From Maritalea mobilis (GTDB lineage: Bacteria > Pseudomonadota > Alphaproteobacteria > Rhizobiales > Devosiaceae), in assembly GCF_004363175.1 (NCBI RefSeq), contig NZ_SNYR01000001.1:1178001-1242000 (forward strand): a stretch of DNA of 64,000 nt, read 5' to 3'. This document shows, piece by piece, positions 18,772 through 27,712 of the stretch. Every line of letters begins with the position of its first letter. Position 1 is the first letter of the stretch. The position numbers and the translations under genes were made by a program. The notes beneath the pieces are model-generated. The model saw only the letters and a program-made list of their open reading frames with translations. It was not told the DNA's origin and did no database searches.

Positions 18772-19839
18772 ATGAAAAAGATTCTGACATCAGGCATCGC
18801 ACTGCTCGCTGCAGGCGTTATGGGCGCAACTTCTGCCCAAGCGGAAACATTGCGCTTGTTGACATGGGGCGGCTACGCACCTGAAAACGTAATCGAAATG
18901 TTTGAAAAAGAAACCGGCCACACCGTTGAAGTGACCAAATCAAACAACGAAGAAATGGTTGCTAAACTGCGCGCCACAAATGGCGGCGGCTTCGATTTGG
19001 CACAGCCAAGCCAAGACCGTATTGCAGGCGCACAGGCAGAATTTGACATCTATAAGCCAATCGATTTGTCAAAAATCGACGAGAGCTTGTTTATCCCTTC
19101 AATGCTGGAAGCCACCAAAGGCAACACAACTTACAACGGCGAAGTTTACGGCGTGCCACACGTTTGGGGCACATCTGGCTTGGTGGTAAACACTGCTGAA
19201 GCTGGCGACGTGAAAGACTATCTTGACCTTTGCGACGCATCCGTTGCAGGCAAAGTGTCTTACCGCTTGAAGCGCCCAACATTGATCGGCTTTGCCTTCT
19301 CAATGGGCCTTGATCCATTCGCAGCTTACAATGACGAAGAAGCCTACAAAGACATCTTGTCTAAAGTTGAAGCCAAGCTCATCGAATGTAAGCCAAATGT
19401 GAAAACATATTGGGATGGCGGCGACGAAATCAAAAACTTGCTCCGCTCAGGCGAAGTTGTTGCGTCAATGGCTTGGGATACAGGCGGCTGGTCTTTGAAT
19501 GAAGACAATGCAGACATCACATTCGTGGCGCCAGAAGCCGGTGCTTTGGGCTGGATCGATACATTCGTATTGCCTAAGCGTGGCCGCGCTGATGAAGCTG
19601 CCTATGCTTGGATCAACTTCGTGATGCAGCCTGAAATCGCAGCGATGATCACAACATCTGCGGGTAACTTCACAGCGTCTCAAGGCGGCGACGCTGGCGT
19701 AGACGAAGCTTTGAAAGCACGTTACCAAGCCAGCTTCCCACAAGAAGCAATCGACAACATCAAGTGGTACCCAACAGTACCAGCGAACCTCGAAACACTC
19801 GAAGGCGCTGTACTTGATCGCGTAAAAGCAGCAAACTAA
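18772..19839 (+). CDS. PotD-like periplasmic substrate-binding protein
   Basis: A 355-residue periplasmic protein with a Sec signal peptide, cleavage expected after SAQA (residue 24). The mature N-terminus ETLRLLTWGGYAPENVIEMFEKE is typical of the spermidine/putrescine-binding PotD/PotF family, as is VYGVPHVWGTSGLVVN. It probably binds a polyamine or a similar small cation for the ABC transporter encoded downstream; the exact ligand cannot be read from the sequence. A GGAGAG ribosome site precedes the ATG. A stem-loop separates it from the ATPase gene. Confidence 0.88.
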   Translation: MKKILTSGIALLAAGVMGATSAQAETLRLLTWGGYAPENVIEMFEKETGHTVEVTKSNNEEMVAKLRATNGGGFDLAQPSQDRIAGAQAEFDIYKPIDLSKIDESLFIPSMLEATKGNTTYNGEVYGVPHVWGTSGLVVNTAEAGDVKDYLDLCDASVAGKVSYRLKRPTLIGFAFSMGLDPFAAYNDEEAYKDILSKVEAKLIECKPNVKTYWDGGDEIKNLLRSGEVVASMAWDTGGWSLNEDNADITFVAPEAGALGWIDTFVLPKRGRADEAAYAWINFVMQPEIAAMITTSAGNFTASQGGDAGVDEALKARYQASFPQEAIDNIKWYPTVPANLETLEGAVLDRVKAAN

Positions 19840-19867
19840 GCTTTGCTTGCACTTCAATTGTAAAGAG

Positions 19868-19893
19868 AGAGGCGCGTTATTCGCGCCTCTTTT
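19868..19893 (+). terminator. Stem-loop between potD-like and potA-like genes
   Basis: AGAGGCGCG (19868-19876) pairs perfectly with CGCGCCTCT (19882-19890) around a TTATT loop, followed by TTT. It is more likely a partial terminator or mRNA-stabilising structure that lets the binding protein exceed the membrane components, because the downstream genes clearly belong to the same transporter. Confidence 0.65.
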
Positions 19894-19913
19894 GCATATC
19901 GCCGGAGCCTTTA

Positions 19914-21053
19914 ATGAGCCAGCCAACTGCCTCAGCAGCAACCCCATCTTCAGCCGCCGCGTTCGATTTGGAATGTCGCGACATCACCAAAAATTTCGAC
20001 CAATTTACCGCCGTCAATAATGTCAGTTTTAATGTGCCCACCGGCACATTCTTCTCCATTTTGGGGCCATCAGGTTGCGGCAAAACCACCCTTTTGCGCA
20101 TGATTGCCGGGTTTCAAACCCCAACCAGCGGCGACTTGTTGATCAAAGGCAAATCCATGATCGGCGTACCACCAAACAAGCGCCCCGTGTCCATGGTGTT
20201 CCAACATCTGGCGCTGTTCCCCATGATGGACATTGCAGCCAATGTCGGCTTCGGCTTGCGCCAACGCGGCGTGCCGCGTGAAGATATTGCCAAGCGGGTA
20301 GAAACCGTTTTGGAACGTGTGGGCCTTCCCGGTGTTGGCTCACGTCACATCAACCAGCTTTCCGGCGGCCAGAAACAGCGCGTGGCGATTGCCCGCTGTA
20401 TGGTGTTAGAACCTGATGTACTGCTGCTCGACGAACCGCTCGGCGCGCTAGATCTCAAGCTACGCGAGCACATGAAAATTGAGCTGAAAAAGCTCCAGTC
20501 AGAATTTGGCACCACCTTTGTGTACATCACCCACGACCAATCAGAAGCACTGGTGATGAGTGATCAAATCGCGGTAATGAACCATGGTCAGTTCGAGCAA
20601 GTGGGTGCCGCGCGTGAACTTTATCACGAACCTAAAACCGCCTTTGTGGCGGGATTTGTTGGCGAGGCAAACAGCTTCACCGCAAAGGTCGAAGCCATCA
20701 ATGGCGACGCTGCCACGCTTGTCAGCCCAGAAGGCCTACAGATCAAAGGCCAAGACGCCTCAGGCAATTTGAAACAAGGCGATCAAGCCAAAGTATTTGT
20801 GCGTCCTGAATCGATCCGCTTGGCAACACAAGCCAACGAGCTCGACAACGTTGAAAACCTCAATCAGGGCATCATTGAAAATATCCTGTTCAACGGCGCC
20901 AACAGCCACATTTTGCTGCGGGAGGAAAAATCTGGCGGCGAGTTAAATGTCGCCATTCCACAAACGGGCCAGTTCCGCGACCTCGCAAAAGGCGACAAGG
21001 TCTATATTGGCTGGGAAGCGGCGCAAACACGCTGCTACCAGACGGAGGGTTAA
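19914..21053 (+). CDS. PotA-like ABC transporter ATPase
   Basis: The 379-residue ATPase has Walker A GPSGCGKTT at residues 51-59, the signature LSGGQKQRVAIAR and Walker B VLLLDEPLGALD. A C-terminal TOBE-type regulatory domain (about 285-375) is typical of the PotA/MalK subfamily. It energises polyamine-type uptake together with the two permeases that follow. A CGGAG ribosome site precedes the ATG. The N-terminal 20 residues are Ala/Ser-rich and look dispensable. Confidence 0.92.
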   Translation: MSQPTASAATPSSAAAFDLECRDITKNFDQFTAVNNVSFNVPTGTFFSILGPSGCGKTTLLRMIAGFQTPTSGDLLIKGKSMIGVPPNKRPVSMVFQHLALFPMMDIAANVGFGLRQRGVPREDIAKRVETVLERVGLPGVGSRHINQLSGGQKQRVAIARCMVLEPDVLLLDEPLGALDLKLREHMKIELKKLQSEFGTTFVYITHDQSEALVMSDQIAVMNHGQFEQVGAARELYHEPKTAFVAGFVGEANSFTAKVEAINGDAATLVSPEGLQIKGQDASGNLKQGDQAKVFVRPESIRLATQANELDNVENLNQGIIENILFNGANSHILLREEKSGGELNVAIPQTGQFRDLAKGDKVYIGWEAAQTRCYQTEG

Positions 21054-21056
21054 GCG

Positions 21057-21920
21057 ATGAACAGCGCCCAATCTCGTCTTAGCTTGTTGCTGCTGTTCAC
21101 CCCCTTTGTGCTGTGGTTGGCCCTGCTGATTATCATTCCGCACATTTTCATGTTGCTGGTTTCCATCAGCGTCAAAACAGGCGTGCGCGAATATGTGACC
21201 GGACTTGGCAACTATATGGTATTCTTCACCGAGCCACTCTATTGGAACACCTTCACCCGCACCGCCTTCATGTCCATTTCAGCAACATTGCTGACGCTAC
21301 TCATCGGCTTTCCCGTTGCCTATTACATCGCCAAACTCACCCGTGGCCGCACCAAAACAACTTTGTTTCTAATGTGCTTGATCCCGTTCTGGGTAAGCGA
21401 GCTGGTGCGTACCTTTGGGTGGATGATCTTGCTGCGCGAAACAGGCGTCTTTTCCTCTGCTCTGCAATATTTCGGCATCGTTTCTGAACCGATTGAGTTT
21501 TTGTATAATGATGCTGCGATCATGATCGGCCTGGTCTACACCTCCATGTTGTTCATGGTAGTGCCACTGGTCACCACGTTGGACAGCTTAGACGACAGCC
21601 TGATTGAAGCCGGATATGACCTAGGCGGCAACGGCATCACTGTGTTGCGCGAGATCATTATCCCCCATGCAATGCCCGGCATCGTTTCCGGCTGTATCGT
21701 GGTATTTATGCTTTCGCTCGGCAACTATCTCACCCCAATCCTTTTAGGCGGCAAAGATAGTTTGTGGTTCACGGGCCTAATTTATGATCAATTCATCACG
21801 CGGTTTAACTGGGAATTGGGCTCAGCCTTTGGCTTCTTGCTCTTGATCCTATCATCAACAATCGTGTGGGCGGGCCTAAAGCTTTCTGGCCAATCCCTCA
21901 CCAACACAGTGGGGCGGTAA
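21057..21920 (+). CDS. PotB-like ABC transporter permease
   Basis: A 287-residue inner-membrane permease with six predicted helices and the ATPase-contacting EAA loop, here IEAGYDLGGNGITVLREIIIPHAMPGI. The N-terminal part (SLLLLFTPFVLWLALLIIIP) and order after the ATPase match PotB. It starts three bases after the potA-like stop. Confidence 0.9.
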   Translation: MNSAQSRLSLLLLFTPFVLWLALLIIIPHIFMLLVSISVKTGVREYVTGLGNYMVFFTEPLYWNTFTRTAFMSISATLLTLLIGFPVAYYIAKLTRGRTKTTLFLMCLIPFWVSELVRTFGWMILLRETGVFSSALQYFGIVSEPIEFLYNDAAIMIGLVYTSMLFMVVPLVTTLDSLDDSLIEAGYDLGGNGITVLREIIIPHAMPGIVSGCIVVFMLSLGNYLTPILLGGKDSLWFTGLIYDQFITRFNWELGSAFGFLLLILSSTIVWAGLKLSGQSLTNTVGR

Positions 21921-21921
21921 A

Positions 21922-22782
21922 ATGATCAGAACGCTTCCCCAATCAAACACCTTCAAATGGACCTACCGTGCCTATGTAACGCTATTTTTCGTCTATCTCG
22001 CCCTGCCCCTCACGGTGGTGTGCCTGATGGCGTTCAACGATAGCGTTTTCCCTTCCCTTCCCTGGGAAGGGTTCACTTGGGACTGGTTCTTTGGTGATGA
22101 GGCACCCTATATCGGCGTTTTCAACGACCGCTCGATTTTGCGCTCAATCGGCACCTCAATGTTTGTAGCCTTCTGGGTCTCTCTGCTCTCCATTGCGGTG
22201 GGCACCACGAACGCCTTTTTGTTTGTGCGGCACGATTTCAAATTCAAAGAATTCTTCTATATTTTGATGCTGCTGCCCTTGATCATTCCGGGCATAATCT
22301 TGGGCATTTCGATTTTGGTGTTCTCCAACGCGGTGGCCAACAATTTGGAAAATGCCACAGGCATGTGGTTCGACGGGCTGCGTCCCGGCTTACCACTCGT
22401 GATCCTCGGCCAATTCAGCTTTATCGCAACTTTTGCGACGCTGGTGATTTCGGCAAGGCTCGAAAAATTCGACCGTTCATTGGAAGAAGCAGCCCTTAAT
22501 CTGGGCGCAACGCGCATGGGCGCGATCCGCCAGATTACACTGCCCTTCTTGTTCCCCGCCATCGCAGGCGCAGCAGTCGTGGCCATTCTGATGAGCTTCG
22601 AAAACTTCAACACCACTTTGATGCTGGTCGGCTCAGACGCACCACTCACCATCAACATGTTCGACCGCCTCAAGCTGGGTTCAACCCCAGTACTCAACGC
22701 GGTTTCCTTGCTATTGATTGTGGTTTCTGCGCTGCTCGGCCTCGCAAGCCTACTCTTTCAAGGGCGCGAGAAGTCAAACTAG
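21922..22782 (+). CDS. PotC-like ABC transporter permease
   Basis: The 286-residue second permease has six helices. Its EAA loop reads LEEAALNLGATRMGAIRQITLPFLFPAI, as in PotC/PotI. It starts one base after the preceding stop (TAAAATG). It is the last gene of the transporter operon and is followed at once by a strong terminator at 22791-22820. Confidence 0.9.
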   Translation: MIRTLPQSNTFKWTYRAYVTLFFVYLALPLTVVCLMAFNDSVFPSLPWEGFTWDWFFGDEAPYIGVFNDRSILRSIGTSMFVAFWVSLLSIAVGTTNAFLFVRHDFKFKEFFYILMLLPLIIPGIILGISILVFSNAVANNLENATGMWFDGLRPGLPLVILGQFSFIATFATLVISARLEKFDRSLEEAALNLGATRMGAIRQITLPFLFPAIAGAAVVAILMSFENFNTTLMLVGSDAPLTINMFDRLKLGSTPVLNAVSLLLIVVSALLGLASLLFQGREKSN

Positions 22783-22790
22783 CCAAACAT

Positions 22791-22820
22791 AAAAAGGCTG
22801 GCCCATCGGCCAGCCTTTTT
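22791..22820. terminator. Strong bidirectional terminator after the pot-like operon
   Basis: A perfect 12-base stem, AAAAAGGCTGGC (22791-22802) with GCCAGCCTTTTT (22809-22820), closes a six-base loop. Runs of A and T at both ends let it work for this operon and for the convergent gene ending at 22825. Confidence 0.92.
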
Positions 22821-22824
22821 TGTT

Positions 22825-23619
22825 CTATTTGATTTTTTCGACATCCTTTTCAGCATTCGCAATTTCCGCTTCATGCCCTGCGATAGCCTTGTTGAGTTCA
22901 GCACGTTTCGCTTTGTCTTTATCTGTATCGCCAGTTACGCCTTTCAGTTCGCGGCGTAATTTTCTCAGCTTGGCCTTGATGTTCGCTTTCACGATTTTCC
23001 ACGCCTTGGTGTGATCACCCTTCGCCATAGCTCCATTCAGCTGATCAACTTCTCGCTCAATTGCCTTCTTGCGTTCTTTCGCTGCCTCAACGGCATAGCT
23101 CGCATCAGTTACATCTCTATGGTCTGGATCGTTTGGATGATTTTTCTTTGCCTCTTTCAAATGCAATTCCGCATTTTTAACTTCGCGCTCAGCGCGATCA
23201 AGCCGACCTTGCAATTCCCTTTGCTTGAAAAACACTTCTATCGCGAAATGAGAGCGCACATCGCCCCAATTTTCTGGCCATTTCGCCCATTTGATTTCAA
23301 AGAAAACGCCAAATGTGATCGCAGATGGCATGCCCTGCACCACTGAAAGCGCCGACGAAATATCCATGATGAATGGATGGCGCGCTTCGTCAAATGCAAC
23401 GCTGAAGAATTTAGGATGCGCGGCGCGCACCTCTTCAATTTGCGTCATCGACCAAATCGCACCATCTTCTTCTCGCACGGCAAGAAGTTTCTCAGCTGTC
23501 GCCATTGCATTTTTCTTTTCCTGCAAGCCAAGCTGGCAAACTAAGTCATGTGCGCTATCCACATCATTGATGAGTGCCAACAAGTAATCAACCTGCCGTT
23601 CCGAGTATGATTTTTGCAT
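22825..23619 (-). CDS. Unrecognised protein with C-terminal coiled coil
   Basis: The 264-residue protein is not one I recognise. Residues 1-130 look globular (MQKSYSERQVDYLLALINDV at the start, then aromatic segments ITFGVFFEIKWAKWPENWGD). Residues about 135-264 are almost wholly charged and helical (KQRELQGRLDRAEREVKNAE and onward), with heptad-like spacing typical of a long coiled coil. No signal peptide or membrane span is evident. The ATG at 23617-23619 has a GGAGG ribosome site. The gene stands alone between two terminators, so it is a monocistronic insertion between two transport operons. Confidence 0.7.
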   Translation of the reverse strand: MQKSYSERQVDYLLALINDVDSAHDLVCQLGLQEKKNAMATAEKLLAVREEDGAIWSMTQIEEVRAAHPKFFSVAFDEARHPFIMDISSALSVVQGMPSAITFGVFFEIKWAKWPENWGDVRSHFAIEVFFKQRELQGRLDRAEREVKNAELHLKEAKKNHPNDPDHRDVTDASYAVEAAKERKKAIEREVDQLNGAMAKGDHTKAWKIVKANIKAKLRKLRRELKGVTGDTDKDKAKRAELNKAIAGHEAEIANAEKDVEKIK

Positions 23620-23680
23620 TTTATCCTCCCTAAAAACGGGGGAATGATGCCACGTGCCGGAGAATTTGCCAAAGATCACA

Positions 23681-23708
23681 AAAAAGGCCGACCACAAAGT
23701 GGCCGGCC
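23681..23708 (-). terminator. Terminator of the dehydrogenase/TRAP operon
   Basis: On the minus strand GGCCGGCCAC pairs with GTGGTCGGCC (one G-U pair) around TTT and is followed by TTTTTT. It lies 31 bases after the stop of the alcohol dehydrogenase gene and separates it from the coiled-coil gene. Confidence 0.8.
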
Positions 23709-23738
23709 AAGTCGTCGTCTACAGGGAACGACTGAGGG

Positions 23739-24884
23739 TCAGAAGCAAGATTTCAACAAATCCAGCGTATTCTCATAAGTCATCTCAATTGGGTTGCCGC
23801 CCGTGCTCGGATCTTGCAAAGCCGACTTGGTCAGCTTGTCCAAATCAGGATTTTCAACACCCAATTCAGTGAGATTTTTCGGGATACCCAACTCGGCGTT
23901 CAGTTCACCAACATAGGCATAAAACCCGTCAAACCCGCCTGAAATACCTAGGTAATTTGCGGCCATTTCCAAACGATCTTCCACCGCTGGGCGGTTAAAT
24001 TGCAGCACAGGCTGCATCACAACCGCATTGGTGGTGCCGTGGTGAGTGTTGTGCACCGCGCCAATCGGGTGCGACAGCGCATGGATAGCGCCCAAGCCTT
24101 TCTGGAACGCCGTTGAGCCCATCGCCGCAGCAGACATCATGTGCGCCCGCGCTTCAATGTCAGACCCGTCCTTATAGGCTTTGGGCAAATTCTCTTTCAC
24201 CAACCGCATACCTTCAAGCGCAATGCCTTGGCTCATCGGATGATAATGCGGCGAACAGAATGCCTCCAAACAATGCGCAAACGCATCCATGCCCGTGCCC
24301 GCCGTGATAAATGGCGGCATCCCAACGCTGAGTTCAGGATCGCAAATCACCACACTCGGTAGAATTTTCGGGTGGAAGATGATCTTTTTTTCGTGCGTCA
24401 CCGAATTGGTGATGATCGACGCGCGACCAACTTCAGACCCTGTGCCCGCTGTTGTTGGTACCGCCACAATCGGCGCAATCGCATCGGCATCGGCGCGTGT
24501 CCACCAGTCGCCAATATCTTCAAAATCCCAGATCGGGCGCGTTTGGCCCGCCATAAAGGCAATTACTTTGCCCAAATCCAGCGCAGAACCGCCACCAAAG
24601 GCAATCACGCCATCATGTCCGCCCTCCCGATATTGCTTGATGCCTGCCTCGGCATTCAGCTCATTCGGGTTCGGATCAACCTCTGAAAACATAGCGCGGC
24701 CCAGACCTGCCTGTTCCAACAGGTCGAGGGTTTTGGTGGTGATGTCCAAATTGGCCAAACCCTTATCACTCACCAGCAAAGGCTTTTTGATCCCTGCCGC
24801 TGCACATGCATCGGCGATTTCAACAATACGTCCAGCACCAAACCGGATAGGTGTTGGATAATTCCAATTGCCAACTAGTTTCAT
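23739..24884 (-). CDS. Iron-containing (group III) alcohol dehydrogenase
   Basis: The 381-residue NAD(P)-dependent enzyme should interconvert an alcohol and an aldehyde. It has the dinucleotide site GGGSALDLGK near residue 100 and PTTAGTGSE. The metal-binding pattern is AGTGMDAFAHCLEAF, then ALSHPIGAVHNTHHGTTNAV, with the Asp and three His ligands expected for Fe. It is the last gene of the operon and lies three bases after the aldehyde dehydrogenase stop. An alcohol dehydrogenase beside a gamma-glutamylating enzyme suggests an amino alcohol substrate; that is inference. Confidence 0.9.
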   Translation of the reverse strand: MKLVGNWNYPTPIRFGAGRIVEIADACAAAGIKKPLLVSDKGLANLDITTKTLDLLEQAGLGRAMFSEVDPNPNELNAEAGIKQYREGGHDGVIAFGGGSALDLGKVIAFMAGQTRPIWDFEDIGDWWTRADADAIAPIVAVPTTAGTGSEVGRASIITNSVTHEKKIIFHPKILPSVVICDPELSVGMPPFITAGTGMDAFAHCLEAFCSPHYHPMSQGIALEGMRLVKENLPKAYKDGSDIEARAHMMSAAAMGSTAFQKGLGAIHALSHPIGAVHNTHHGTTNAVVMQPVLQFNRPAVEDRLEMAANYLGISGGFDGFYAYVGELNAELGIPKNLTELGVENPDLDKLTKSALQDPSTGGNPIEMTYENTLDLLKSCF

Positions 24885-24887
24885 TCT

Positions 24888-26270
24888 TTAGGCTTTCTTC
24901 AAATGATAAGATTTCGGACGGGTTAGATTGTGATAGCCAATCTCAGAAAGGCCACCGCCGCGTCCCGTATTTTTGCAACCTGTCCAGCACAAAGCCGGGT
25001 CCAGATAGTCGGCTCGGTTCATAAACACAGTGCCTGTTTCAATCTGATCGCCAATGCGTTTGGCGCGATCAATATCTTTGGTCCACAACGAGGCCGTAAG
25101 ACCAAACTCGCTGTCATTCATCAGCTTGATGGCTTCGTCATCATTCTTGACCTTCATGATGCCCACAACAGGCCCAAAGCTCTCATCGCGCATCACGCGC
25201 ATAGAATGGTCCACATTCACCAGAATTTGTGGCATCAAATATGCACCGCCATCGTCCTCAGGGAACAGGGCCGGATCAATCAGTGGCTTCGCACCAGCTG
25301 CAATGGCTTCACTGGTTTGCGCCCGCACTTCATCCGCAAAGCGAACATTGGCCATTGGCCCAATGGTTGTTTCGCTATCTAGCGGATTGCCCAATTTGTA
25401 GCTGGACACCAACTTCACAGACTTTTCGACAAACTCGTCAAACAAGCTTTCAGCCACATAAATCCGTTCAATGCCGCAACAGCACTGGCCAGAATTGAAC
25501 ATGGCGCCATCGATCAACGTGGCAACAGCTGCGTCCACATCCGCGTCTTCCATCACATAGCCAGGGTCTTTGCCGCCCAGCTCAGTGCCCACGCCCGTGA
25601 ACGTGCCTGCCGCCGCTTTTTCCATCGCTTGGCCGCCGCCAACGGAACCTGTGAAATTCACAAAGCCGAAGGAGCCCGCCGCAATCAATGCAGAAGTGGT
25701 GTCATGGTCCAAAAAGACATTCTGGAACACCTCTTCCGGCACGCCAGCTGCATGGAACGCTTCAGCCAAACGCTCGCCCACCAGCAGGGTTTGAGAGGCG
25801 TGTTTCAGCATCACGCTGTTACCTGCGATTAAAGCAGGTGCCACCGTGTTGATGGCTGTCATATAGGGATAGTTCCACGGCGCCACGACCAGCACCACCC
25901 CGTGCGGGATGCGCTCAATATAGCGCACAAACTGATCGCTCTCTTCAATCTCAATCGGTGCCAATGCTTTTTCGGCGATATTCGCCATATGCAGGCCACG
26001 CTCTTCAAAGCCACCAAATTCACCGCCAAAGCGCACCGGACGGCCCATTTGCCACGCCAGTTCTTCTACGATCTGGTCATTCATCTCGCCTACTTTGGCA
26101 ATGCCCGCGCGCACCAGTGCAATGCGCTCGTCCAATGGGCGCTTGGCCCAAGCCTTTTGCGCCGCTGCCGCCTTGGCCACAGCCGCTTTCGCATCACTTT
26201 CGCTCAGCACCGGACGTTCGGCATAAACCGACCCGTCAATCGGGGAGATACATGTCACTTTATTGGTCAT
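24888..26270 (-). CDS. NAD(P)-dependent aldehyde dehydrogenase
   Basis: A 460-residue ALDH-superfamily enzyme that should oxidise an aldehyde to the acid. The cofactor region has VVAPWNYP and FTGSVGGG, the general-base glutamate is in ELGGKDP, and the catalytic cysteine is within FNSGQCCCGIERIYV. Three consecutive cysteines are slightly unusual but are seen in succinate-semialdehyde-type ALDHs. It starts three bases after the upstream glutamine-synthetase-like gene. In context the substrate is probably a gamma-glutamylated or free amino aldehyde. Confidence 0.92.
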   Translation of the reverse strand: MTNKVTCISPIDGSVYAERPVLSESDAKAAVAKAAAAQKAWAKRPLDERIALVRAGIAKVGEMNDQIVEELAWQMGRPVRFGGEFGGFEERGLHMANIAEKALAPIEIEESDQFVRYIERIPHGVVLVVAPWNYPYMTAINTVAPALIAGNSVMLKHASQTLLVGERLAEAFHAAGVPEEVFQNVFLDHDTTSALIAAGSFGFVNFTGSVGGGQAMEKAAAGTFTGVGTELGGKDPGYVMEDADVDAAVATLIDGAMFNSGQCCCGIERIYVAESLFDEFVEKSVKLVSSYKLGNPLDSETTIGPMANVRFADEVRAQTSEAIAAGAKPLIDPALFPEDDGGAYLMPQILVNVDHSMRVMRDESFGPVVGIMKVKNDDEAIKLMNDSEFGLTASLWTKDIDRAKRIGDQIETGTVFMNRADYLDPALCWTGCKNTGRGGGLSEIGYHNLTRPKSYHLKKA

Positions 26271-26273
26271 ATA

Positions 26274-27638
26274 TTACGCTCTTTCAAACCCACGGGCGAT
26301 TTCATAATCCGTCACCACCCGATCAAACTCTTCCTGTTCCCATTCTGCGGCACGCACATAATGGTCAACCACCGCATCACCAAACGCCGCGCGCAACATG
26401 TCAGACTTGTCCAACGTCACCATTGCCGCCCGCAAGGTCTGCGGAATTTCATCAGCCTTTTGCGCCTCATACACATCACCAGATGTCTGCGACGCCAGCT
26501 CCATTTTCTCTTCAATGCCCTTAATGCCGGCAGCCAACTGTGCCGCCACGGCCAGATAAGGGTTCAAATCCGATCCGCCGATGCGACATTCTACCCGGAT
26601 GGCCTTGGTGCCATCGCCGCACAAGCGGAAACCCGCCGTGCGATTATCGACAGACCACACAGTTTTGGTCGGGGCAAAGGTGCCCTTCTGGAACCGCTTA
26701 TAGCTGTTGATATAGGGCGCTAGAAAATAGGTATACTCGGGCGCATATTTGATCAGCCCTGCCATATAATTGCGCATCAGCTCAGACATGCTCAAATCCG
26801 CGTCTGGATCATAAAAGGCATTGCTGCCATCTTTCCAAAGCGATTGGTGCACGTGAGACGAGCTGCCTACTCGGTCATGATGCCATTTGGGCAAAAAGCT
26901 CACAGCCCGCCCCTGCTGCCAGCCAATCTCCTTGGCCGCATGTTTGGCGACGGTATGATCATCGGCACAATCCAGCGCCGCGCCATAGCGAATGTTCAAT
27001 TCCTCCTGCCCCGCTTCAGCCTCCCCTTTTGAGTTTTCAATTGGGATTCCCGCCGCATAGAGATGGTTGCGCAAGGGGCGCATCACCGACTCTTCTTTGG
27101 TGGTTTGCAGGATATGATAATCTTCATTATAGCCGCTGATCGGCTCTAGATCACTGAAGCCAGATTTGCGCACCTCATCAAAGCTCTTTTCAAAAATAAA
27201 GAACTCCAACTCGGTCGCGGTCATGGCTTCAAAGCCCAATTCTTTTAACCGGGCGATCTGCTTTTTCAGAACCGCACGCGGCGAATGGGGAATTTCTTCA
27301 TGGGTGTGATGGTCCAGCACATCGCACAACACCATCGCTGTGCCCTCTAGCCAAGGCACGAGGCGCAAGGTGGTCATATCCGGCTGCATCACATAATCGC
27401 CATAACCAGATTGCCAGCTGGTGGCGGCATAGCCTTCCACCGTGTGCATTTCTAAATCGGTTGCCAAAAGATAGTTGCAGCAATGGGTTTCTTCCCATGC
27501 GCTTTCCACAAAATGAACCGCATGAAATCGCTTACCCATCAGCCGCCCCTGCATGTCGGGCAGCGCTGCGATAACGGTGTCCACCTCACCGTTTTTGACC
27601 AGTTCTTTCAGTCTTTCAAATGATAAATTACCCGGCAT
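26274..27638 (-). CDS. Glutamine synthetase-family ligase, gamma-glutamylamide synthetase (PuuA-like)
   Basis: The 454-residue enzyme has the glutamine synthetase fold markers: DMQGRLMGKR at the N-terminus, a glutamate-rich metal site AEAGQEELNI, the ATP-site HVHQSLW and NRTAGFRL. The N-terminus and operon place it with PuuA/IpuC-type enzymes that ligate glutamate to an amine instead of ammonia. With an alcohol and an aldehyde dehydrogenase downstream and a TRAP transporter upstream, it probably starts catabolism of an imported amine or amino alcohol. True GlnA is unlikely because the adenylylation-loop region and context do not fit. Confidence 0.85.
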   Translation of the reverse strand: MPGNLSFERLKELVKNGEVDTVIAALPDMQGRLMGKRFHAVHFVESAWEETHCCNYLLATDLEMHTVEGYAATSWQSGYGDYVMQPDMTTLRLVPWLEGTAMVLCDVLDHHTHEEIPHSPRAVLKKQIARLKELGFEAMTATELEFFIFEKSFDEVRKSGFSDLEPISGYNEDYHILQTTKEESVMRPLRNHLYAAGIPIENSKGEAEAGQEELNIRYGAALDCADDHTVAKHAAKEIGWQQGRAVSFLPKWHHDRVGSSSHVHQSLWKDGSNAFYDPDADLSMSELMRNYMAGLIKYAPEYTYFLAPYINSYKRFQKGTFAPTKTVWSVDNRTAGFRLCGDGTKAIRVECRIGGSDLNPYLAVAAQLAAGIKGIEEKMELASQTSGDVYEAQKADEIPQTLRAAMVTLDKSDMLRAAFGDAVVDHYVRAAEWEQEEFDRVVTDYEIARGFERA

Positions 27639-27672
27639 ATTTCTGGTCCGTCATCCCTCAAATTGGCAATAT

Positions 27673-27704
27673 GTCCCGGAGCAGCAAGATGCACACCCCG
27701 GGAC
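27673..27704 (-). repeat. Stem-loop between TRAP binding protein and ligase genes
   Basis: Perfect 7-base arms GTCCCGG (27673-27679) and CCGGGAC (27698-27704) lie in the 74-base gap after the binding-protein gene. There is no T-run, so an mRNA processing or stability element is more likely than a terminator. Confidence 0.5.
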
Positions 27705-27712
27705 CAGTTGTA

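Noticed and set aside
26274-27638. Housekeeping glutamine synthetase GlnA
   Set aside because: Operon context (dehydrogenases, TRAP transporter) and PuuA-like sequence features favour an amine-glutamylating paralog.
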